The notes: generated by a model not told the origin, from the letters alone. DNA of 64,000 bases from Chryseobacterium sp. ISL-80 (GCA_018613055.1 JAGGQZ010000004.1:156210-220209); one strand, 5' to 3'. Shown: positions 53,614 through 61,874, counted from the stretch's first letter. Translations and numbers: made by a program.

Positions 53614-54336
53614 TCACAACTGAGGCGGTGCCTGAAGGATCCTCATCCGGTAGGCATTCATCGCTGTTTCTCCGAGCTGGTCAAGCAGATTGTAATTAGC
53701 ATAAGCACCTACCACTGCCCCAATCCCAGGCATCAGCTGCAGCATTTTGGCAAAATCAATATAATCTCTGTATTCCTGTTGAAATTGCTGCCAATCCAGT
53801 TCCAGCAACTCTGCTTTTCGGCTTTCCCAATTTTCAAGCACATCCAATGTCTGCTTCCTTTGGGCATCGCTAGAAAATGCCAGCTGGAATACATAGAGGA
53901 TAAACAGCCTTTCTTCATATTTCGAAGGGTCAAACCCATATATGGAGGCAGCTTCGAACAGAAATTTCATTTTAATCGATAATAACAGCGGGAAGTCCGC
54001 CATTCCGAGCAGGATTCCGCCAGCACCTGTACCTGCACCTTCGACAGCTGCGGTCCTTTTATATCCCGAGAGTTTCTTGTTCAGCAATTCGTCCTTGCTG
54101 GCGAGTGTCAAACCTGTTCCCTGCTGCTTTCTCGTCGTTAAATTCGAGCCAGCAAGTGTGGCCTTGACCATGTTTTTAATACTTTCCGTGAGGATTTGAT
54201 GGACTTTTTCCGGAATCAGCTGGTTCACTTTTGTCTGCGCTTTTTTTGAGGCACGCGCCAATATTCCCGATCGTTTATTCAGCTTACGCTTCCAGGCAAT
54301 TACCTCATCATATGCCTTCAGTTCATACTCATTCAA
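53614..54336 (-). CDS. ecsC: EcsC family protein
   Basis: A 240-aa protein of the EcsC family (YELKAYDEVIAWK at the start; AAVEGAGTGAGGILLGMADFP near residue 95, a glycine-rich hydrophobic stretch; YEERLFILYVFQLAF near 140). Function unknown; found with EcsAB in Bacillus. Start TTG with AAAGGAGTG upstream. Separated from ecsB by a terminator, so it may have its own promoter. Confidence 0.9.
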   Translation of the reverse strand: MNEYELKAYDEVIAWKRKLNKRSGILARASKKAQTKVNQLIPEKVHQILTESIKNMVKATLAGSNLTTRKQQGTGLTLASKDELLNKKLSGYKRTAAVEGAGTGAGGILLGMADFPLLLSIKMKFLFEAASIYGFDPSKYEERLFILYVFQLAFSSDAQRKQTLDVLENWESRKAELLELDWQQFQQEYRDYIDFAKMLQLMPGIGAVVGAYANYNLLDQLGETAMNAYRMRILQAPPQL

Positions 54337-54391
54337 GGCTCTTCACTCCTTTTCGTACTAATACTTACGTATTGAAAGTAAATTTGTTTCG

Positions 54392-54439
54392 AAAAAAAAT
54401 CCTTTTCATAAAAGCCCGGAGCCATTATGAAAAGGATTT
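54392..54439 (-). terminator. Terminator of ecsAB
   Basis: Stem AAATCCTTTTCATAA / TTATGAAAAGGATTT (15 bp) with eight U on the minus strand. Confidence 0.85.
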
Positions 54440-54443
54440 ATGA

Positions 54444-55655
54444 TCATGATTTTAGTTTATTGAGGCTGTAAAAATAGACAAAGAACCATGCAAAGGCGAC
54501 GCCTGCAGCAAAAATGATGGTGCCAAATACGAGATCTCCTTTAATCAGGACAATTGCTGTAAAAACAGCCGCCTGAAAAATCAATATGCCTAGCAGCAAG
54601 CTCGTAAAGGATTTCTTCCTCGACTTTTCCGATAAAGGATAAAGACTGACCCAAAGTTTATTTTGGTGATGATTCCATAACGGCAAGAGCTGAAAACCCG
54701 TCAAGTACATGAAAAGCAGGGCAAATAAAATTTGGCCTGGTCCGTATGTGAGAAAATAAAGCGCAGCTCCGCCAATTGCGGTAAGGCGGACGAGCAAGCC
54801 GAAATAATCACCAGCTCTTGCGAATGTCCTTATATAAAGGTGGCTGAATGCAAGATCCTGTCGGTAGGGAATTCTATTGACCAGCCAGTCAAGCCATTTC
54901 CGCCTTCTGGTCCGGTCACGAAGCTTTGGAACATCCGTGAACATATTGGCGACACGGTAAAATGCATTCATCCGCCGCTCTTCATCCTCAATCAATTGCT
55001 CCCATTTCAGTCCCTTTTCCGCAGTCTGTTTTTTATAGTACATATAAAGGAAAACTAAAATCAGCGCCGGAACTGCTGCAAAAAGCAACTGAGCACCAGA
55101 GAAGATGAAATAAATCAGCACCGCATTGATAAAGAAACGAATGATGCTGTCCGTCCATTTCACACTTGACTCAATATAATGCTGGACATGCCAGCGAATC
55201 AATAGGTTGACCAGTTTTATCAGGATCATGGCGATCAGCAGAATAAAGAACGATTTGAAGTCTGCACCATGGATTTTTACGTGAAGAGGCATTAAAACCG
55301 CAAGCACCATTAGCAAAAGATAAGACTGCAGGCTAAGGCTGAAAATGGCCGATTTCCTGAAATAATCAGCCAGCTTCGTTTCGAGCGGCAAAAGAAAGAT
55401 TTTATCCGCTTCGGTCAGGAATGTCTGGACAGGGCTATATGTAAGGACAGCTGCGAGAATAATCGCAATGATCCACGCAGCCGGGAAATCGGGCTGCAGT
55501 GTTTTTATCCAATCTTGATAGTAGAACGCCGCTGTTCCCAATAAAAACAGGACAACAATCATTAAATGGCCATTAAAGATATAACGGAGGTAGCTCCCGG
55601 TTTCCTTCGCAAAAGTACCGAAGCGCTCCTTCCATAAGTCTTGCGGATTAAACAT
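54444..55655 (-). CDS. ecsB: ABC transporter permease EcsB
   Basis: A 403-aa permease with about ten hydrophobic segments. With EcsA it forms an ABC exporter that in B. subtilis affects secretion, regulated intramembrane proteolysis by RasP and competence. Conserved start DLWKERFGTFAKETGSYLRY. The gene overlaps ecsA by 8 nt. Confidence 0.92.
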   Translation of the reverse strand: MFNPQDLWKERFGTFAKETGSYLRYIFNGHLMIVVLFLLGTAAFYYQDWIKTLQPDFPAAWIIAIILAAVLTYSPVQTFLTEADKIFLLPLETKLADYFRKSAIFSLSLQSYLLLMVLAVLMPLHVKIHGADFKSFFILLIAMILIKLVNLLIRWHVQHYIESSVKWTDSIIRFFINAVLIYFIFSGAQLLFAAVPALILVFLYMYYKKQTAEKGLKWEQLIEDEERRMNAFYRVANMFTDVPKLRDRTRRRKWLDWLVNRIPYRQDLAFSHLYIRTFARAGDYFGLLVRLTAIGGAALYFLTYGPGQILFALLFMYLTGFQLLPLWNHHQNKLWVSLYPLSEKSRKKSFTSLLLGILIFQAAVFTAIVLIKGDLVFGTIIFAAGVAFAWFFVYFYSLNKLKS

Positions 55656-56388
55656 AGTCTTCTTCCTTTGTCAGTTGGATATACAGGTCATCAAGGGTAG
55701 CGCCGGGCATATTGAACTGGTCCCGCAACTCCTCAAGAGTCCCCTGTGCCCGTACCTCACCATTATGGAGAATCACAAAACGATCGCAATACCGTTCAGC
55801 CGTAGCCAGGATATGTGTCGACATTAGTATGCCTGCGCCATTCTGCTTCATCTTGTCCATCAAATCAAGCAAGGATTGAATCCCGAGAGGATCGAGACCG
55901 ACAAATGGCTCATCGACGATATATAGTGATGGCTGTACAAGGAATGCGCACATGATCATCACCTTTTGCTTCATTCCTTTAGAAAAATGGGCCGGGAACC
56001 ATTTCAGCCTTTTGCTCATCCTGAATTCTTTTAACAAAGCATCAATGCGCTGTTCATATTCTTGTTCCTTAAGGCCATAGGCCATCGCAGTCAAGCGGAG
56101 GTGCTCCTCCAGCGTCAATTCATCATATAGGATGGGCGTTTCAGGGACAAAGGTGAATTGCTTCCTGTACTCTTCCTTCCCTTCAATGAATGTCTTTCCA
56201 TTGATTTTGATATCACCCTGGTGAGGTTCCATCAATCCAATCACATGCTTGATCGTCGTACTTTTTCCAGCGCCGTTCAGGCCAATCAATCCAACGATTT
56301 CATTATTATTGACTGTGAAGCTAACATTTTTCAGTACAGGATTCCTCGTGTATCCGCCGGTAACCTGGTTTATTTCCAATAAAGACAT
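55648..56388 (-). CDS. ecsA: ABC transporter ATP-binding protein EcsA
   Basis: A 246-aa ATPase. Walker A LIGLNGAGKSTTIKHV near residue 36, signature FSKGMKQKVMIMCAF near 138, Walker B LYIVDEPFVGLDPLG near 160, H-loop STHILATAERYCD. The ATG at 56388 has GGAAGGGC about 9 nt upstream; a TTG two codons earlier is an alternative. Divergent from the candidate RNA and hit across a 578-bp gap. Confidence 0.93.
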   Translation of the reverse strand: MSLLEINQVTGGYTRNPVLKNVSFTVNNNEIVGLIGLNGAGKSTTIKHVIGLMEPHQGDIKINGKTFIEGKEEYRKQFTFVPETPILYDELTLEEHLRLTAMAYGLKEQEYEQRIDALLKEFRMSKRLKWFPAHFSKGMKQKVMIMCAFLVQPSLYIVDEPFVGLDPLGIQSLLDLMDKMKQNGAGILMSTHILATAERYCDRFVILHNGEVRAQGTLEELRDQFNMPGATLDDLYIQLTKEEDYV

Positions 56389-56516
56389 GTGCAACGCCCT
56401 TCCAGTTCATAGTCGTGTACCGTTATTTTAACAAATGCATCTCATTTAGGAAAAGTTTCAAACTAAGAGGCAAACTTTTTTGCATATAAACTGCCAGTCG
56501 GGGCATCATAATTTTT

Positions 56517-56905
56517 GAAGGGGAACAAGCAATAATTCGAAATGAGGTGTCTGTTAAAGACATATTATTCGATTTATAAGCACACTGATTTACACGTTCA
56601 AAAAAGGGGATGGTTGCATTGCGCTACGTAAATGTTAACCCAGCCGTTCATTAACATCACTCCACATTTTGAAATGAGGTGTGTGTCGCAGATCACTTCC
56701 CGCTTTATAAGTTGTGAAACCGACTAAAGCAGACAGGGGATGGTCCGATTGAACCAGGTACTGAATAACCCATCATTCTTTTAATTCAAATGAATTGAAA
56801 ATGAGGTGTTTATCAAAGGTAAACCTGCTTAAGAACGTCAATAAACAGTATTCAGTTCCCCCTTCAGGGACAGGATTCCATGCGGATCCTGTCCTTTCTT
56901 TCTTT
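56517..56905 (+). ncRNA. Candidate structured RNA with three tandem repeats, ending in a terminator
   Basis: GAAATGAGGTGT-type motifs recur near 56537, 56671 and 56799 (about 134 and 128 bp apart). Units 1 and 2 also share TTTATAAG, then GGGGATGGT, then TTAACCCA / ATAACCCA in the same order. A hairpin follows the motif in unit 1 (TGTCT/AGACA) and unit 3 (GTTTA/TAAAC). The third unit runs into a perfect terminator at 56868-56905, before hit. Strand is inferred from that terminator; no promoter was found. It could be an independent RNA or an attenuated leader of hit. Confidence 0.4.
56868..56905 (+). terminator. Terminator upstream of hit
   Basis: Perfect 9-bp stem GGACAGGAT / ATCCTGTCC with a 9-nt loop followed by TTTCTTTCTTT. 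Confidence 0.8.
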
Positions 56906-56966
56906 ATATTTATTGGCAAATTATGATAAAATACCAGAAACATGTTTAATGGAAAGGGTGGAATAT

Positions 56967-57386
56967 ATGAGTGATTGTATTTTTTGCAAAATCATCAATG
57001 GCGACATTCCCTCAGCAAAGGTATACGAGGATGACAATGTGTTTGCCTTCCTTGATATCAGCCAGGTAACGAAGGGGCATACGCTTATCATTCCTAAGGT
57101 ACATAAGGAAAATGTGTATGAGTTAACAGATGAAATTGCCGCCAATGTCTTTAAAGTTGTGCCAAAAGTAGCAAATGCCATTAAGGCTGCCTATGACCCA
57201 ATCGGACTGAATGTGCTCCAGAACAACGGCGAAGCAGCCGGCCAGTCTGTTTTCCACTTCCATATGCATCTGATTCCACGCTACGGCAATGGAGACGGTT
57301 TCGGGGCTGTCTGGAAAACACACCAGGATCAGTACACTGCCGATGACTACCAGAAAATCGCTGCCGAGATCAACAGTAAAATCTAG
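56967..57386 (+). CDS. hit: HIT-family nucleotide hydrolase
   Basis: A 139-aa histidine-triad protein that hydrolyses nucleoside phosphoramidates or similar AMP conjugates. N-terminal CIFCKIINGDIPSAKVYED; catalytic triad HFHMHLIPR near residue 98. The ATG at 56967 follows AAAGGGTGG; the 29 upstream in-frame codons overlap the terminator and are noncoding. Divergent hit/ecsA arrangement as in B. subtilis. Confidence 0.95.
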   Translation: MSDCIFCKIINGDIPSAKVYEDDNVFAFLDISQVTKGHTLIIPKVHKENVYELTDEIAANVFKVVPKVANAIKAAYDPIGLNVLQNNGEAAGQSVFHFHMHLIPRYGNGDGFGAVWKTHQDQYTADDYQKIAAEINSKI

Positions 57387-57414
57387 ACTTCCGCACTTGC
57401 GGGAGTTTTTTTTT
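57387..57414 (+). terminator. Terminator of hit
   Basis: Stem ACTTCCGC / GCGGGAGT (one G-U) with a 4-nt loop and nine U. Confidence 0.85.
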
Positions 57415-57430
57415 GGCTAGAAACAACTTT

Positions 57431-57695
57431 TATATCGGACAATTTTCTGGCTACCCACTTTTTGTTTGTCCGTTAGAGCTTTCCTATCGGACACTTTTTG
57501 CCGTTTTCCCCTCGTGTTTGTCCGTTAGAGCCTTCCTATCGGACACTTTTTGCCGTTTTCCCCTCGCGTTTGTCCGATAGAGCCTTCCTATCGGACACTT
57601 TTTGCCGTTTTCCCCTCATGTTTGTCCGTTAGAGCCTTCCTATCGGACACTTTTTGCCACTCTTCCAAAGTTTTTGTCCGATAGACCTTCTCTAG
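57431..57695. repeat. 52-bp tandem array, five units
   Basis: CGGAC recurs at 57436, 57488, 57540, 57592 and 57644, exactly 52 bp apart. Units carry inverted arms TATCGGACA and TGTCCG(A/T)TA about 25 bp apart around TTTTTGCCGTTTTCCCCTC. It fills the gap between hit and serC; no gene is present. Confidence 0.93.
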
Positions 57696-57870
57696 AAAGC
57701 AATAGGGAACCTGTCAATACAGCTATCTTGCTCCTTTCGTCACATGTAATGCTTGAAATTTATTTAAACTTTTCTGAAAATATTAGAAATTCCCTTCTTT
57801 TTCTGTTAGCATGATAATAACTTTAATGCATTAACGAAACACTGTGATTATTTTTTCCGGAGGGATGATC

Positions 57871-58953
57871 TTGAAACGTGCACTGAATTTTAATGCCGGT
57901 CCGGCAGCCTTGCCTGAGGCTGTGCTGGCGAGGGCCGAAAAAGAAATGATGAATTACCAGGGCAGCGGGATGGGAGTCATGGAACTCAGCCACCGAAGCA
58001 AGCAATTCGAAGCAATCAATGACAGGACAAAATCATTGCTTCGTAATCTCCTCCACATTCCGGATGATTACGAAGTGCTTTTCCTCCAGGGGGGTGCAAG
58101 TCTTCAATTCACCATGGTACCGATGAATCTTCTTGAAGAAGGAGCGACTGCTGGCTATGTCATGACAGGCACCTGGTCTGAAAAAGCCCTGAAGGAAGCG
58201 CAAAAAATCGGGAGTGCGGCGGCAATTGCTTCATCAAAATCTTCTAACTATAAATCAATCCCCAGCTTCTCAGAAATCAAGGTAAAGCCTGACTCTTCCT
58301 ATCTCCACATCACGACGAACAACACAATTTTTGGAACCCAGTGGCATAACCTGCCTGAAAAAGTTAACGTTCCGCTTGTTGCGGACATGTCGAGTGATAT
58401 TTTAAGCCGTCCTGTCGATGTATCTTCCTACGGACTTATCTATGCTGGTGCACAGAAAAACCTGGGCCCATCAGGTGTCACCGTGGTAATCATCCATAAG
58501 GACTTGCTCAAACGTTCAAGACCAAATTTGCCTGCAATGCTCAATTATAAGGTGCAGGCTGACTCCAAGTCGCTTTATAATACTCCGCCTACACTGTCCG
58601 TTTATTTCCTGATGCTAGTCCTCGAATGGGCTGAATCCATTGGCGGGGTAAAACAGCTTGAAGGGCAGAACAAGCAGAAGGCTGCAATGCTTTACGAAGC
58701 TATCGACAGCAGTAATGGATTCTATAAGGGGCATGCTGAAAAAGAGAGCCGCTCACTGATGAATATCACCTTCACGCTGGAAAGCGAAGAGTTGACGGCC
58801 TCCTTCCTGCATGAGGCAGAGGAATCAGGCTTTATTGGTTTGGCCGGCCACCGATCTGTCGGAGGCTGCAGAGCATCCATATACAATGCCGTTCCGCTCG
58901 AGCATGTAGAGAAACTTGTGAAATTCATGAATGATTTCAGGCTAAGAAATTAA
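57871..58953 (+). CDS. serC: Phosphoserine aminotransferase
   Basis: A 360-aa PLP enzyme converting 3-phosphohydroxypyruvate to phosphoserine (also used in pyridoxine synthesis in some bacteria). N-terminus RALNFNAGPAALPEAVL, MELSHRSKQFEAI near 40, FLQGGASLQF near 74, PLP-lysine motif YAGAQKNLGPSGVTVV near 192, and C-terminal LAGHRSVGGCRASIYN. The TTG at 57871 is 6 nt after GGAGGG; an ATG two codons earlier abuts that site. Confidence 0.95.
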   Translation: MKRALNFNAGPAALPEAVLARAEKEMMNYQGSGMGVMELSHRSKQFEAINDRTKSLLRNLLHIPDDYEVLFLQGGASLQFTMVPMNLLEEGATAGYVMTGTWSEKALKEAQKIGSAAAIASSKSSNYKSIPSFSEIKVKPDSSYLHITTNNTIFGTQWHNLPEKVNVPLVADMSSDILSRPVDVSSYGLIYAGAQKNLGPSGVTVVIIHKDLLKRSRPNLPAMLNYKVQADSKSLYNTPPTLSVYFLMLVLEWAESIGGVKQLEGQNKQKAAMLYEAIDSSNGFYKGHAEKESRSLMNITFTLESEELTASFLHEAEESGFIGLAGHRSVGGCRASIYNAVPLEHVEKLVKFMNDFRLRN

Positions 58954-58989
58954 CAGAATATTATCCCTTTACTCACCCAAAATTTATGT

Positions 58990-58995
58990 TATAAT
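58990..58995 (+). promoter_or_regulatory. -10 box of trpP
   Basis: TATAAT with a weak -35 (TTTACT at 58968-58973, 16-bp spacer); start expected near 59002, just before the TRAP site. Confidence 0.55.
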
Positions 58996-59032
58996 AATAG
59001 CAAGCTTTTCGCTGCAGGCATTGAGAGCACTG

Positions 59033-59075
59033 CAGGAGGAGCAATAGTTAGCTAGAATAGCAGAGGAGAGATGAG
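59033..59075 (+). promoter_or_regulatory. TRAP (MtrB) RNA-binding site over the trpP ribosome-binding site
   Basis: About ten NAG triplets: CAG 59033, GAG 59036 and 59039, TAG 59045, 59049, 59053 and 59058, GAG 59063, 59068 and 59073, mostly 4-5 nt apart. The last ones cover the Shine-Dalgarno before the TTG at 59078. This is the arrangement known for TRAP repression of trpP translation in B. subtilis. Confidence 0.85.
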
Positions 59076-59077
59076 AA

Positions 59078-59596
59078 TTGAATACGAAGAACCTTGTAGC
59101 CTTGTCACTATTAGTCGGGATGGGTGCAGTGCTGCACACTGTTGTACCCGGATTTATCCTTGGAATGAAGCCAGATATGATGCTGACCATGATGTTCCTT
59201 GGGGTCCTTATGTTTCCTGACAAGAAAAGTGTATTTTTGGTTGGAGCTGTAACTGGTTTGATTTCTGGATTGACTACAACATTCCCTGGCGGATTAATTC
59301 CAAATATCATCGACAAGCCTGTAACGGCATTTGTCTTTTTGGCACTCCTGCTGGCGTTTAAAAAATTCAAGTCATCAGTTTATATCGCAGCTGGCCTGAC
59401 GGCAATCGGAACCATTGTATCCGGGATTGTTTTCCTTGGATCAGCTTACTTCCTAGTGGGTCTTCCTGGACCGTTCATCGCTCTTTTCGCGGGAGTCGTT
59501 CTTCCTGCAGCTGCCTTTAACACAGTCTTCATGGCCATTCTTTATCCAGTGGCAACCAATATTTTCAAACGAGCAAAACTTGCAGAAGTCAATTAA
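59078..59596 (+). CDS. trpP: Tryptophan transporter TrpP
   Basis: A 172-aa membrane protein with five or six hydrophobic segments (LVALSLLVGMGAVLHTVVPG at the start; FPGGLIPNIIDKPVTAFVF near 70). Matches B. subtilis TrpP (YhaG), a tryptophan uptake protein. Starts at TTG 59078 behind the GAG-rich leader, so translation should drop when tryptophan-loaded TRAP binds. It follows serC with 124 bp between and has a strong terminator. Confidence 0.92.
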   Translation: MNTKNLVALSLLVGMGAVLHTVVPGFILGMKPDMMLTMMFLGVLMFPDKKSVFLVGAVTGLISGLTTTFPGGLIPNIIDKPVTAFVFLALLLAFKKFKSSVYIAAGLTAIGTIVSGIVFLGSAYFLVGLPGPFIALFAGVVLPAAAFNTVFMAILYPVATNIFKRAKLAEVN

Positions 59597-59604
59597 ATTA
59601 ATAG

Positions 59605-59641
59605 AGCCCCTGTCCTTAAGCTAAGGACAGGGGCTTTTTTA
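59605..59641. terminator. Terminator of trpP and of the convergent small gene
   Basis: Perfect 14-bp stem AGCCCCTGTCCTTA / TAAGGACAGGGGCT with six U on the plus strand. Confidence 0.85.
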
Positions 59642-59643
59642 CA

Positions 59644-59850
59644 TTACTGGAATGAATAAAAGATAATCCCGAGCAATAGGAAAATGGCTCCCCCGCCTGC
59701 AAACATGCCAGCCCTTTTTCGCAGAAGCATCTTCGGAGGATACATGCCTGGTTTCTTCAACGCAAGGAGATTATGGACTGCCCCCAAAAAGAAAGCAATA
59801 CTGACAAAAAATACAATACTAATAAAAATCCCCGCTCCCCTCCTCTCCAT
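59644..59850 (-). CDS. Small two-span membrane protein, function unknown
   Basis: A 68-aa protein with two hydrophobic segments (FISIVFFVSIAFFLGAVHNL and AGMFAGGGAIFLLLGIIFYS) separated by a basic loop MYPPKMLLRKRAG. The start at ATG 59850 (MERRGAGIFIS) is a guess: no ribosome-binding site is well placed, and the open frame extends further upstream. Convergent with trpP. Confidence 0.55.
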   Translation of the reverse strand: MERRGAGIFISIVFFVSIAFFLGAVHNLLALKKPGMYPPKMLLRKRAGMFAGGGAIFLLLGIIFYSFQ

Positions 59851-60011
59851 CCTCAGTACATGAGCCTTATTTATCTTTATGCCTGTTAATTTAAGCCTAT
59901 GAAGCATAAAACGTTTATTTGCCCGAGAATAGGAAATTAAATATAAAAGGAATAGAGGAATTTGAATCCTTTTGCAGAACATATACAGAAAAGTGACGAG
60001 GTGGTCAAATC

Positions 60012-60380
60012 ATGAAAGCAAAATCGGTTTTAATGGGAATGGTTGTTGGAGGAGTGGCAGCTGGAATCGCAACGCTGCTCGCAGCGCCAAAGTCTGGTTA
60101 TGAAACCAGGAGGACGCTTAAGGCGAATAAGGATGAGTATATCGGGTCTCTTAAGGATATTAAGGAATCCGTGGTGGAATTAAAAAATACGGTGGCCACT
60201 GCTTCCAAAGAAGGGAAGGCTTCCATCCAAACTTTTGTCACCGATGTAAAAACCGCTCTTTGGGAATGGAAACTTGAAACAGAGGAAAATAAAATGGCCC
60301 TTCAGGAAGATATCAAAGAGCTTGAAGAATCCATTTCAGATCTCGAATCCGAATTGGCTGCCAACTCAGAAGAAAAATAA
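60012..60380 (+). CDS. yhaH: YtxH-domain protein YhaH
   Basis: A 122-aa protein with an N-terminal glycine-rich hydrophobic segment (MGMVVGGVAAGIATLLAAPK) followed by SGYETRRTLK, the hallmark of the YtxH family, and a long charged coiled-coil tail. Related to general-stress proteins; function unknown. GAGGTGG is 7 nt before the ATG. Upstream of hpr as in B. subtilis. Confidence 0.85.
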   Translation: MKAKSVLMGMVVGGVAAGIATLLAAPKSGYETRRTLKANKDEYIGSLKDIKESVVELKNTVATASKEGKASIQTFVTDVKTALWEWKLETEENKMALQEDIKELEESISDLESELAANSEEK

Positions 60381-60386
60381 AAGGAG

Positions 60387-60438
60387 AAATCCTTCCCACC
60401 AACTAAATTTTTTCGATGGGAAGGATTTTCCTATTTTT
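60387..60438 (+). terminator. Terminator of yhaH
   Basis: Stem AAATCCTTCCCA / TGGGAAGGATTT followed by TCCTATTTTTT. Confidence 0.8.
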
Positions 60439-60618
60439 TGAAGAAAAAATATATTATGCAAATGGCAATTTTATTATGCCCTTAAAATATTTTCATAATT
60501 TCGCCAGACATCAGTGGGAAAATAACAAATTCTAAAAATTTAGTAAATTTATATCTTTATTAATTTTTGTTTTATTGGCATAATGAAAATAGAAACAATA
60601 AAGTAGGTGAATATGAGA

Positions 60619-61194
60619 ATGGGAGATAAGAATTATACTATGAAGGAAGCAATGATGTTTAGCCAGAGAGTTGCCCAGTTAAGTAAAGCCCTTTGGAAGT
60701 CTGTCGAAAAGGATTGGCAGCAATGGATCAAGCCATTCGACCTGAATATCAATGAGCATCATATTTTATGGATTGCTTATCACTTGAATGGTGCTTCGAT
60801 TTCTGATGTAGCCAAATTTGGCGTGATGCATGTATCCACTGCTTTCAACTTTTCCAAGAAGCTTGAAGAACGCGGCTATTTAAAGTTTTCCAAGAAGGAA
60901 AGCGACAAAAGGAATACGTATATCCAGTTAACCGAAGAAGGCGAAGGCGTATTGCTCGCTTTGATGGAAAGCTACGAACCTAATAATAATGCTGTTTTTT
61001 CAGGTGCTATGCCATTAAAGGAACTCTATGGAAAGTTCCCTGACATTATTGAAATCATGGCGATTGTCAGAAATATTTATGGCGATGATTTCATGGAAAT
61101 ATTCGAGAAATCATTTTCGAATATCGACAGAAAGTTTACTGACGAAGACGGTACGCTCAAAAAGATCGATCCAGCCGAGAAGGAGTATGCGTAA
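60619..61194 (+). CDS. hpr: MarR-type transition-state regulator Hpr (ScoC)
   Basis: A 191-aa MarR-family repressor of extracellular protease genes, sporulation and peptide transport during the transition to stationary phase. N-terminal [20 protein letters not shown], wHTH region [20 protein letters not shown] near residue 50 and [18 protein letters not shown] near 78. Length close to B. subtilis Hpr (203). The ATG at 60619 is 8 nt after AGGTGA; an ATG at 60613 is only 2 nt away. Placed between yhaH and prsA, as expected. Confidence 0.94.
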   Translation: MGDKNYTMKEAMMFSQRVAQLSKALWKSVEKDWQQWIKPFDLNINEHHILWIAYHLNGASISDVAKFGVMHVSTAFNFSKKLEERGYLKFSKKESDKRNTYIQLTEEGEGVLLALMESYEPNNNAVFSGAMPLKELYGKFPDIIEIMAIVRNIYGDDFMEIFEKSFSNIDRKFTDEDGTLKKIDPAEKEYA

Positions 61195-61312
61195 GATAGA
61201 CAAACACAGTTTAACTCCGTAAATAGAGGAAGGGATTACTTCCAAGACCCACTAGCTTTGTTCACTTCCTCTGGCTGAAGAATGGCTGCGCTTCCAGCTG
61301 ACAACATCTTAT

Positions 61313-61345
61313 AAAGCGGTTGTAAAATAACCCTTCCGCTTTTTG
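61313..61345 (+). terminator. Possible terminator of hpr
   Basis: AAAGCGG / CCGCTTT with a 16-nt loop and UUUUUG. It lies 120 bp after the stop codon. The rest of 61195-61540 shows nothing recognisable. Confidence 0.5.
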
Positions 61346-61557
61346 TTCTTCAGATTGATTGCTCATTATCTCACATTTCAAAAAATTCAACCTAAATGTT
61401 TTTTGGTACCGAAGCAGTTTCTTCGAAAAGGATTTCGAAAATTACATGCTTTCCCCTCCATCAACTTACAATCATTTGCTTTATAAAAAACTATCTTTTT
61501 CCTTAAATATTTGTTATTGTATTTAAGATAAAAAGATTGATAAGGAGGGATTCTTCG

Positions 61558-61746
61558 ATGATCTCCATTTTATTCGTGTTTGTCCTTTTCGCAGCCTTCA
61601 TCCTTTTCTATATAAATAAGCTAACAGACTCCCTCTGCATCCAGAAGGAAATCCCGGAAGACAAACATGCTAAAATTTTCAGGACGATCAATATCCTAGT
61701 TACAATTTTGCTGATTTCATCTTTCGTTGAAATTCTGTATACGTGA
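61558..61746 (+). CDS. Small two-span membrane protein, function unknown
   Basis: A 62-aa protein with two hydrophobic segments (ILFVFVLFAAFILFYI and INILVTILLISSFVEILY) joined by KLTDSLCIQKEIPEDKHAK. AAGGAGGG lies 8 nt before the ATG, so translation is likely. No family recognised, though its place near hpr and prsA resembles small yha/yhz genes of B. subtilis. The dispersed element begins 6-8 bp after its stop codon. Confidence 0.7.
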   Translation: MISILFVFVLFAAFILFYINKLTDSLCIQKEIPEDKHAKIFRTINILVTILLISSFVEILYT

Positions 61747-61752
61747 CTACAT

Positions 61753-61874
61753 ACGAAAAGCGTAAGCGCCTTGGTCAGCCCCGACAAGCGCTGGAGGGCA
61801 TGACAGTGAAGTCGTTCTTTGACTTCATTGGCAGGACCGAAGCGTCTCGAGGGGCTAGGCGCTGGAGCTAGACA
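61753..61874 (+). repeat. Dispersed ~120-bp structured element, copy 2
   Basis: Opposite-strand relative of 15842-15961. It reads ACGAAAAGCGTAAGCGCC ... GGGGCTAGGCGCTGGAGC in the direction of the preceding gene, starting 6-8 bp after its stop codon. The ends pair as GCGCCT / AGGCGC; inner hairpin AAGTC / GACTT. Confidence 0.85.
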
